Positions 55,959 to 64,000 of a DNA stretch of 64,000 nt are shown one piece after another. The DNA comes from Diatrype stigma (Eukaryota > Ascomycota > Sordariomycetes > Xylariales > Diatrypaceae), in contig JAKJXP020000021.1 of NCBI GenBank assembly GCA_022225965.2, forward strand, positions 372,001-436,000, given 5' to 3'. The notes under the pieces were generated by a model that saw only the letters and a list, made by a program, of their open reading frames with translations, did not search any database and was not told where the DNA came from. Each line of letters starts with the position of its first letter. Position 1 is the stretch's first letter. The position numbers and the translations under genes are program-made.

Positions 55959-56594
55959 GATGCTAGTTACCCGTGATTTTCGACGTATATTAGATAATGG
56001 AACATTGCTGAACGTTTCCCTATTGCCAGAACGTCACCGGGCTCATCATAAGTAGTGCGCGTCCAAAGGTCGTTCCGCGTCTCATAGACTTGGCTACGTC
56101 GGAATTGCTGTTTATAGGCTCACTAAGACACATCATGATGATCATATCACCTTACCGGAGAATTGGCACCTACAGACCACCACCAGATGCTACGTATTAG
56201 CAAAAGATAGTGCGGGGAAGTTTGACGATGATGTAGGTACACCATGTGCACCTAGATCGACTCATATGATCTGGCAGTCTGGATAGCGACAGGTCGGACG
56301 GCGGTGGCAAGTCAGACGAGTCACGAACCCATTAATGAGCGGAACTGCCGAAAAGGGTTAGTCCGCCGCGCCGCCTCCTTATTATCGGAGTTTAGTGGAG
56401 ATGGCAATTCTCTCCGCAAACTCTGCTTCGGACTTTCTGCTCACCAGTTTCTACATCGTCGCATGCAGATCGCACTCGGTTTCAAAGAAAGGGGCGGGTA
56501 ATTAATTATACGAGCGGGGATTCCCGTGGTGATATAGTAGGTATCCAATAGGCTGTATTCATCTGTTCTCGGTCGTTGAGGCGGTTCAGCAGCC
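55959..56594. other. Divergent promoter between DUF1479 and zinc-cluster genes
   Basis: No gene. The flanking genes are transcribed away from each other, so this 636-bp stretch should hold both promoters and is a natural place for the regulator to act on its neighbour. Confidence 0.5.
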
Positions 56595-58618
56595 ATGGTG
56601 AGGTTCATAGGCTCCGACTCGGCTGGTCTCCCACTGAAAAGGAAGCAAGTTGCCCAGGCTTGCTCCCTATGCCGAAAACGCAAGGTCCGTGACACTCATT
56701 AAACTGGATCAGGTTAGTTATTGACTATGTAACACAGAAGCGCTGTGTCCACGGTGAAGTGCGACAGCATGCGGAGTCCGACGGTACCGAGACTGTCGAT
56801 AACAACGAGGACCAGTTTCCGTTACAAACCCAATCCCAGGCTGTAAATGAGCACTCTGCACCTACATCTGCATTATCAGTCAAGCAGGATGAGGTTTCGA
56901 ATCCAGAACGTCGTGTCTCAAGGTTCGTTGGTGATATGAACCCCGAGGGTCTGTTCATAGAAGCGACCAGTCCCCACTCCAACCGAGATCAGTCTATCCG
57001 AGGAGGCGTGGGGATATGGCAATCCCATGCAACAGACGACAAGCCCTATTCCACGGCATCAGCGGCTAGGCAAACATCGACTCTGCGGCAGACCATGCAA
57101 GGTCTTTTGAAGGCTCATGTGCAGAACTCCTGTCTTCCTTGTCAACCGTCGGCCTCTGATTTTGCTGTCCTTCGCCGCATCTACTGCGAAAAGCTAGACC
57201 CCCTTTTCCCTGCTATCAGCAGCTACTTGAAAAGAACGCCGGAGGAGGAGATAACGCAGATAGTGCTGAAGCAGGTGATCAGCCTCGCCGCAGCCTCGGA
57301 CCCAGAAGCGGGACCTCACCTCCGGCTACAAAATCAAGATAGTCTGCTGGGCCGTGGTGAATTCAGCGCCTTGCTCTCGTGCGCTATTCGGATAACCCTT
57401 GATGCCGGGTTTATCACAGACCGGTTCGCGCTGACTCGGATTCTTCTGGTCTTTTCCATGTACATGCAGCCTACATGTCCTGAAGAGGCCGACCTACCCG
57501 CCCGGGCTTTCGACGATGCAACGCACCAGATGCATACGATTGGGCTTCACCTGGCCGCAGATGAGAATAGGGATGGCTTTGAGAGTTTGCGGACTCTATT
57601 CTGCTGCATTTGGGCCTTAGATCGGATCACTGCGTCTCTGTATGGCCGAGCAATTCTCTTGCATGAACGCGATATCGGATGGGACTTGGATGCCAGCATC
57701 GCAGCGCAGAACCCGCCGTTTCGTTTGTTGCTGATGGTTATCGGATATCTTGACAAAGTTTTCGAGCTATATCGTCCGAAGAATTTGCTTTGTCAAGAGA
57801 CAATGATCATTGAGCTGCCCATTTTCGAACAGATGATCATTGATGCCGGCGCGACCAAGGTGCGAAGTGCCTTTCTAGGTAAGACTTGCAGACTTGCGAA
57901 TTCAGTCATGCCTTGCTCGAGGGATAGATGGGATCGCTAACGGTGTACAGCGTCCTTGGAAATCCTCTACCACTCGGTCTCTATCCTTTCCTGTCGGCTC
58001 CCCTTGACTGCAGTTGCCACTGCATTACCAGCTCCGGCAACTAACAGCCGGCGGTCTCTGTCTGCTGACCGCATAACATCCATCGTCAGCCAAGAGTTCC
58101 ATGACCAGCTCTCATACATGCCATACATCACATATGGCGTTTCGCTGTCATTGAGTGTAGCATACCAGAAGCTGCGATACAGCAACATCCCGATGTATAG
58201 GAATCGCGGCAAGCAGGCTTTCCAAAGAAACACGCAGATTTTGAAATCACTGGGAGACACTTTCTGGACGGCGAAGGTGATGGCGGCCATGGCGGAGCAA
58301 GTGCTCCAAGAGATGGACAAGGCTGTGGCTTCGCTTGCCTCCCAAGAACCTCAGTCAGGAGATGCTTCGAAAAGGACAGGCTTATCATCTACAAGAAATG
58401 GCCATGCACCAGGAGCAGAGCTAGGTTCGGATACGTTGACCGTCCCATCCAATGAAGGGGGCACCACCCCATCATTCCTGGGCGCAATTCCAGATCTAGA
58501 TGTCTTTGGCCACCTCGATCCCACTTTCGATATTGGGGCTGTAGATGCTGCCCTGGAAGGAAACCTCGACTTCGGTGCTTCCTCTAACTGGTTTGACTGG
58601 CAAGCGCTCTGGGGGTGA
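56595..58618 (+). CDS. Zinc-cluster-type fungal transcription factor
   Basis: Three exons, 56595-56684, 56738-57878 and 57951-58618, give 632 aa. The DNA-binding part is built across the first splice as QACSLCRKRKKRCVHGE. It has the first three cysteines of a Zn2Cys6 cluster (C-x2-C-x6-C), but the usual second triplet of cysteines does not follow and a His appears instead. A fungal middle-homology domain covers about residues 170-450 (FSALLSCAIRITLDAGF, THQMHTIGLHLAAD, CCIWALDRITASLYGR). Exon 3 continues it and ends in an acidic, aromatic tail (DLDVFGHLDPTFDIG, FGASSNWFDWQALWG) typical of activation domains. It is transcribed divergently from the DUF1479 gene and may regulate it or the ACS transporter. 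The short zinc region may be a real variant or show a missed exon. Confidence 0.85.
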
Positions 58619-59267
58619 AAGTAGCTGTAGTACTCCAGGGCTGCCTACCAACCTGGAACGAAGCACCTACCTACATAACTAAGTATGTATAGCCAAGTAT
58701 CCAGAAGAGGCAGTTGCAGCTGGCTCTAGGCATCATTAGGTACAATACCTACTCAGCTTTCCCATAATGACCCCCTGACGATCCCCTTATTGCCAATTGG
58801 ATTGGAAGTTGAACCCCACACAACCCGCATTAACTTACCTTACGATCTTCCAACGCCAGTCACGACGCAGACGAAGAGGAGCCTTCCTTCCAGGTTAACA
58901 ACATTGCTTTCTTTCAAAAGAAGGAACACCTACATGCATGCGGGTAAGAACCCAATTTCTGCAGGCCCAAGGATGGTGCCCAGGTGGTTCCATGACATCC
59001 GATATCCACAATAGGAAACACCGCCCACCGCCCACCTCCCCCTCCATACGCCTTCCAATTCCGCTTACCTCCCGACGGACATTCACCATATTCTTACGTT
59101 CGCCATGTCCCCATTGCGAACCTTGGGAATCCTTCGGCAGCTTTATAAAAGAACACTCGAAGGACACATCATTGCACGTTCCAGCTTATTGTTGCTGTGA
59201 CACCATCTCGACTATTTATCGGATTCTGCTTGGACTGCCTGCCGCCTCCCTACCTCGGACATCCACC
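58619..59267. other. Region upstream of deoxyribose-phosphate aldolase
   Basis: No separate gene. An open frame upstream of the DeoC start (from 58938) has a composition unlike the enzyme and is more likely 5' leader. Confidence 0.45.
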
Positions 59268-60092
59268 ATGACGACATCTGTGGGCACCATGATGGTGTCT
59301 TTACCGCAAATTGCGAAAGTCATCGATCATTCTCTTCTACATCCGACCCTGACAGATGCGCAAATCCGGGATGGGCTGATGCTAGCCAAGAAGCACAAAG
59401 TCGCCACGGCCTGCATCAAGCCATACAGCATCCCCCTTGCCAAAGAGATCCTAGAGGGTTCCGACGTGCTCGTGTGCGCCGTCATCGGCTTCCCCCACGG
59501 CAACAGCACGACCTTCATCAAGGTGCTCGAGGCCGAGGAGGCCGCGAAGGAGGGCGCGCGGGAGATCGACATGGTGGTCAACGTGGGCAAGGTGCTCAGC
59601 GGCGAGTGGGCGTACGTGGCGGACGAGATCCGCGCCGTCAACGAGGCCGTGGTGCAGCACGGCGCCGTGCTCAAGGTCATCTTCGAGAACGACTTCGTCG
59701 CCGCCGCCGACGACCCCGACGGCGAGCAGCGCGTCGTCCGCCTCTGCCAGATCTGCACCGAGCTGTCCGTGGCCTTCGTCAAGACCTCGACCGGCTACGG
59801 CTTCGTCAAGGTGCCCGACGGCAGCGGCTACTACACCTACCGCGGCGCCACGATCCCGCACCTGCGCCTCATGCTGCGGAACGTCGGCGCCGGCGTGCAG
59901 GTCAAGGCCGCCGGGGGCATCCGCACCCTCGACGAGCTCCTCTACGTCATGTGGCTCGGCGTCACGCGCATCGGGGCCACGGCCACTGCGGAGATCCTGA
60001 AGGAGGCATCGAGGAGAGGTATCAAGCAGGAACCGGTCGAGGTCCCCATCCCGGCTATAGTAGATACTGTGGACACTGCTGGGAGAGGCTAG
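59268..60092 (+). CDS. deoC: Deoxyribose-phosphate aldolase
   Basis: Class I aldolase splitting 2-deoxyribose-5-phosphate into acetaldehyde and glyceraldehyde-3-phosphate, in the salvage or use of deoxynucleosides. A single exon of 274 aa from ATG 59268. Lys172 in FVKTSTGYGF is the Schiff-base lysine; Asp101 in EIDMVVNVGKVL and Lys213 in QVKAAGGIRT complete the active site. IDHSLLHPTLTD near the N-terminus is the family start, and VIGFPHGNS is also conserved. The in-frame extension back to 58938 is rejected because bacterial and fungal family members begin near the IDHSLL motif. The part from 59470 on is much more GC-rich than the leader. Its neighbours include transporters and a regulator but no nucleoside kinase, so the pathway context is open. 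Confidence 0.93.
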   Translation: MTTSVGTMMVSLPQIAKVIDHSLLHPTLTDAQIRDGLMLAKKHKVATACIKPYSIPLAKEILEGSDVLVCAVIGFPHGNSTTFIKVLEAEEAAKEGAREIDMVVNVGKVLSGEWAYVADEIRAVNEAVVQHGAVLKVIFENDFVAAADDPDGEQRVVRLCQICTELSVAFVKTSTGYGFVKVPDGSGYYTYRGATIPHLRLMLRNVGAGVQVKAAGGIRTLDELLYVMWLGVTRIGATATAEILKEASRRGIKQEPVEVPIPAIVDTVDTAGRG

Positions 60093-60344
60093 TGAGACTG
60101 GAATACTTCGGTGGCTCATATTTAGCCAGTCACCGGAAGTGAGGTGCCCTGTTGGAGTCATTGTCTGGACTTGAACCGGATCAAGGCGTACAAGGGAACA
60201 TAGCTTTTATATATTACCAATAGGAGAAAGTACATGATCCATCAACGTCCCAGATTCAAACATGCTAAGGACCACAACACAGATCCGAGCCGATATCGTG
60301 GCCTGGACGCAACGACCTATAATCCTCCAAACGCAATGAATGCT

Positions 60345-60872
60345 TCAATCAATGGCAACTTCTTTGAAGTGACTGAGCATGTATTCGGACTTGCCCAGCG
60401 GGACGCCCTTCATCCTGAGAATGTCGTAGAGGGTGACGAGGTGGAAGTACGAATGAGGGATCGTGTACGATAGGACGGAATCCAGCAAGGCTATCCGGAC
60501 CTGGCGGGGCCCCGCTCTTAAGGACAAGACGGTCGATTCGTCGGCGGTGACCTTCTCGGCGCTGTCGACGCTATCCAGCAACGCGATAGTCTCGTCCAGC
60601 AGGGTGTACAGGCCATCCAACGAAAGCTCTGGAAGCGTCACTGTCGGTCTCTCGCCGCCGGTCAGATTGGCGACCAGCAGCTTGGCTTGCACCGTGACGA
60701 GGATTACTTGCGCCGAGAGAGGCAGCATGTTCTCGTGGAGGCGCCAGCCCGGGATTTCGGACCGGGGGGTCTCCTGTTCCGCTGCCCATTCCTCGCCCAG
60801 CTTGAGAATGTGTAACGCGCTCCTCACGGTCCTCTTCATAGGCGGGACGCTGATGTCGTAGAGCGAAGGCAT
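60345..60872 (-). CDS. DUF1993 family protein
   Basis: Single-exon ORF of 175 aa matching the DUF1993 family, small all-helical proteins (DinB-like fold is suspected) of unknown function, widespread in fungi and bacteria. Recognisable parts are the start SLYDISVPPMKRTVRSALHIL, ENMLPLSAQVILVTVQAK in the middle, and at the end PHSYFHLVTLYDILRMKGV followed by PLGKSEYML. Length and both ends match the family, so the start is well supported. It lies convergent with the DeoC gene, about 250 bp apart. No biochemical role is known and none is suggested by context. Confidence 0.9.
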   Translation of the reverse strand: MPSLYDISVPPMKRTVRSALHILKLGEEWAAEQETPRSEIPGWRLHENMLPLSAQVILVTVQAKLLVANLTGGERPTVTLPELSLDGLYTLLDETIALLDSVDSAEKVTADESTVLSLRAGPRQVRIALLDSVLSYTIPHSYFHLVTLYDILRMKGVPLGKSEYMLSHFKEVAID

Positions 60873-61951
60873 CGTAGTGGTGTGTGTGTTTGGTCGGTGG
60901 CTATGAGGTGTGGAGTTGCTTCAAGTAGGCGATAACTAAGACAGGCTTAATTTTTGAGAAAGGTGATGGATAGATAGATGACACGGTCTGTTTGACACGT
61001 GAAATTATACAGAGAGCTAGATGGCGGGGTCCTAGGTTTATATATCTAGTTTCATGAGACGTAGCCATCGATATTCATTCTAGGATCTAGGGGAACCACC
61101 AATAAACATGTTCGGGTCTCGCGGCTATCGCTAACACGACAAGTTCGCCAAGCTTCATGCGCCGTTCATGGCGACTCAATTCCAGACGATGCCAGTTCGT
61201 ACCAGCGGACTGCAATGACTAGCTGACAAATCCCGGAGATTGGGAACAAATTCGTCCTCTCATCTTTCACAGTTGAAAGGTGTCCCAAACATATCAACAT
61301 CAAACCATCCTCCCGTGGGGGAGATCGGACGCGGGTGCCAGTGCCACTGCTACCGTGCTAGGGCCAGATTGCTTATAAATGTCGATATTGTGGGGGTGAG
61401 CGGCCGCCGCTAGTCAACGGGTTTGAGTAAACCGGAATCTCAGCCAATGGTTGACGACCTGCTGTACGTTAATACTACATCAACGATGGGAAGAAACGAA
61501 TGCCGATGGTATACTTCAACAACCTATTGATTTCCAAGCATTTCCTGGTCTAGAAAAAGAATATCCTAATCGGTTATGGCCAATTCATTACCACCCCCCT
61601 CCCCCCTTTTTCTTTTCCACATCTACTGGTGTGCAGGGGGTAGGTATATCGGTAAAATCGAGTTCAGATCATGTCGTCTCTCACAACTCAATGATAAAGT
61701 GCTTGACTAAGGACACCATGGAGATATCGGTCATTATCTCACGTAAATGGCGATGCAAATGCCGATCGACTGCACAAAGTCCGTATGTTCCCGATAATTA
61801 CCTAAGCCCAGTACATCAACGCGCGTCACCCAGGCAGCCCACGTTATATTCGAGATCTATCAATATGTGATGAGCAAAACAACTACCATGATCAATTGCA
61901 GGCCGATTCTCGACTGAGCCTTGCAAGCAGTCACGCCTTATAGTTCATTGG
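60873..61951. other. Intergenic region
   Basis: No supported gene. The ORF at 61451-61870 has no domain and an irregular composition. A TATATATC word lies near 61040, on the upstream side of the DUF1993 gene. Confidence 0.45.
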
Positions 61952-62964
61952 TCAAGCCGCTCCCAACGGCCTCCGCCCCCAGGCACGCACAATTATAAGG
62001 TTGAACATGGCATCCCCTTGCAGGTCCTCCTCGGCTTGCGCCAACAGATCATCCGCATCCCTCTGCGTCTTCATCCCATCGACGCCGCCGAAGGCGAGGA
62101 TCCCACTCAGGCCTTGCTTGATGAACACCCTGGCTATCCGGTGTGCCAGGGGAGCGAACTGGGCTTTCTTGGATTCTGTGATACATTCACCTGTGGCGTA
62201 CAACTTATGGTTGCAATCTGCAAAGCCGGCATCTTTGAGGTAGGTGGGGATTCCTAGTGGGACACTAGGTATTGCACGCGTTAGTATAATGTGCGTCCAG
62301 ACTTGCGAATAGTTCGGCTGATTGAAGGTGCAAGTGAATGTACTGGAACAGCAGGAAGACACGACCGGCCGCAGCAGATCGTAGGGGGCAAATACAAACC
62401 CACTTACCCTAGATCGCGGCCTACTGCCTTAGCAAACTTATATGCTACGTCCTGAAACTCGAACCAGGCACGACTAGGCGGCTCAAAGGTCGCCTGAAAG
62501 TCCCCGCTGTCCGCCCAGACCAGCCAGCCGCCGGGTCGGAGCAGAGAAAGCAGGTTCTTGGCCAGCCAGGCGCCCATCCCCTTCCGGGCCGCATAGAGGA
62601 TGAATCGCATGTGGACGACGTCGAAGCGGCCCTTGAGCTCTTCCGGGAAGGGCTCGTACATGTCCCCGAACCCCAGCTTGATATTCGGGGGCAGGTCGCT
62701 GGGGAACTTGGAGGTGTCGAAGTCCAGGCCGACCAGCTCGGCGGATTTCGGGAGCGTCTCCGCCAGGTCCCGGAGCCAGATCGCGCTCCCCGTGGCGATC
62801 TCCAGAACCTTGGGGGAAGGGTTGGATTGCAACTCCGCGGCAATGTGGGGTGGTAGGAGCTGTCTCTCCATGATGGTGTGGAAGAAGGGGTGTTGCACGT
62901 CCAGGCGGGTGCGCTCGACCCCATCCAAGCCACCATTCAAGGTGTAAATCGACTCGTTGCCCAT
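61952..62964 (-). CDS. SAM-dependent class I methyltransferase
   Basis: Two minus-strand exons, 62408-62964 and 61952-62264, join in frame to 289 aa. Motif I of the SAM-binding fold is VLEIATGSAIWLRDLAE, with the usual second acidic strand LVGLDFDTSKFPS; motif III-like GRFDVVHMRFILYAARKG and LLRPGGWLVWADSGDFQ follow. These resemble fungal metabolite methyltransferases of the Methyltransf_25/LaeA-like type. Exon 2 continues with IPTYLKDAGFADCNHKLYAT and GLSGILAFGG, a normal C-terminal half. The start at MGNESIYTLNGG was chosen because that motif begins family members; the frame is also open upstream to 63081, which I regard as leader. The substrate is unknown, and no biosynthetic backbone gene is in the window. 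Confidence 0.85.
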
Positions 62965-64000
62965 GGTCTCGTCTCGAAAATGGGTCGATACAAGTTGCAG
63001 TTGGTTCCTTGGCTGTATACTGTCTTTGATGTGTCCGTCCTTTCCGGCTCCTGTCCTTCCAAACCGAGTGACGTTCGTCAAGCCCTGACCTTAGTAGAAG
63101 TTACGTGTGGGGCATCACACGACACCGTATAGGGCTGATTAGAGCAATCATGGGTACGTTGGTCAATCGTTGAGACAGAAGCAGCGGTTTTATACTGCCT
63201 CCCTAGAGGCATGCGGTCGTTCTTGCAACCGAGCCTATCATGCAGGTGACCCAAAGAGATACCTGGCGGTAAAAGAGGAGTTATGCACCCCTGTATCCGC
63301 TTCCACGGAGGCATCTTATAGAAGCAGTATAGAGCACGGGTGAAAGATGGGTTTCTCCACTATAGGGTATAGTATACTGCAGGGTGCTACAATGGCACCG
63401 ACGATCACGAGGCGCCGCAAGCATATCAGTCCTGTAGCGTCTCGGGCCGGAGACGGTGAGGCATATTATAAGTCAGCTCAAGCCTTAGCTTGCGATAGGA
63501 CCTATAAAACCACTTAACCAGCCACGCATATGAAAACTAGATTGGGAGTTTTGCTTGCTAGGCATTCAAGGCTGGACTCCCTTCGGATACCACCCAGCGC
63601 GCAAAGGGACGGCCCGCAGAACTCACTTTGCATAGTAGGATCTCGGCTACTACGAAACAAGCCGAGGGTTATAATGTGCTCCTCTGCTTGAACCAGCACT
63701 AGCATATCTCGGAGTTCTCGAAACGAGTATTGGGGTTGATGGATACTGTGGGCCATTTCTCCTCTTCCTGATCAGTGTTCACTTGTTGAAGTTTGGCCAG
63801 TTCGTCGAAAAAACACAGGCCCACAGGGACGTGCTTTATTCACTACGCGCCCGCTCCCGAGGCGGTGGGCCCATGGTTTCCCCCACATGATTAACGAACA
63901 GACTTATATGTGGTAGTAGTTATATGTACCGAAGGGTTTCCTATCACAACTCGGTACCAAGACGATCCTCCTGCGAGCGGGGATATATTACTACAACTCA
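62965..64000. other. Right-end region without recognised genes
   Basis: Should contain the promoter of the methyltransferase gene. Short ORFs at 63078-63314 and 63514-63756 (minus) have no domains. A gene starting beyond 64000 cannot be excluded. Confidence 0.45.

Noticed and set aside
58938..59267. In-frame extension of deoC to 384 aa
   Set aside because: Composition unlike the enzyme and the family starts near the IDHSLL motif; more likely leader.
59451..60161. Minus-strand ORF of 236 codons and a plus-strand ORF in another frame over deoC
   Set aside because: Arg/Ala/Val-rich shadow frames of a well-supported enzyme.
61451..61870. 139-codon plus-strand ORF
   Set aside because: No recognisable domain, no splice partners, irregular composition.
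1..64000. tRNA, rRNA and CRISPR signals
   Set aside because: GGTTCGA-like words at 6762, 25828 and 30039 lack a cloverleaf around them; no rRNA or regularly spaced repeats were seen, and CRISPR is not expected in a fungus.

Overview
The window looks like a chromosomal segment of a filamentous ascomycete (Pezizomycotina, probably a Sordariomycete). Genes carry short introns of about 45-100 bp with GT..AG ends, coding DNA is GC-rich, and the families are typical of these fungi (NCS1 permease, GH12, GH18, DHA1 and ACS transporters, a zinc-cluster regulator, a 2EXR-like ORF). One retroelement also carries dense C-to-T/G-to-A damage of the repeat-induced point mutation (RIP) type. Exon joins were worked out by hand from reading frame, splice-site consensus and family motifs; there is no transcript evidence.

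Layout. 1-8.6 kb: the 3' end of a PuuE-type allantoinase/polysaccharide deacetylase, an NCS1 permease (probably purine-related), a Vma12-like V-ATPase assembly factor, a stand-alone ESCO-type zinc-finger protein and a secreted GH12 endoglucanase. 9.2-17.3 kb: an O-methyltransferase pseudogene split by a complete but heavily mutated Ty1/copia element (9304-15793, minus strand, 398-bp LTRs, AACAG target duplication). 17.7-19.9 kb: a 2EXR-like ORF with an in-frame stop and an unrecognised coiled-coil protein. 21.5-29 kb: redox genes (quinone oxidoreductase, SDR, GMC oxidoreductase and a truncated BBE-type FAD oxidase). 29.8-30.7 kb: an LTR relic and a 527-bp hAT-like MITE. 31.2-44.7 kb: a fructosamine-kinase-like gene, a DHA1 transporter whose last codons are interrupted by a Ty3/gypsy chromovirus (34920-42354, identical-looking LTRs, GAGGC duplication), and a GH18 chitinase. 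47-63 kb: a TPO1-like transporter, a Ser/Arg-rich protein, an ACS transporter beside a DUF1479 oxygenase-like gene, a zinc-cluster regulator, deoxyribose-phosphate aldolase, a DUF1993 protein and a SAM methyltransferase.

How the genes may work together. The first two genes fit uptake and opening of allantoin or related purines, and GATA-type sites lie between them. The DUF1479, ACS transporter, zinc-cluster and DeoC genes could be a small catabolic island, but this rests on adjacency only. The most notable observations concern the transposons. The gypsy LTR supplies a new 58-residue C-terminus and stop codon to a transporter. The gypsy element has a 12-nt self-complementary primer site of the Tf1/sushi kind and an unusually long, helix-rich Gag. 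The RIP-damaged copia element sits next to this almost pristine gypsy copy, and RIP-like stop codons spill into the gene the copia element interrupted.
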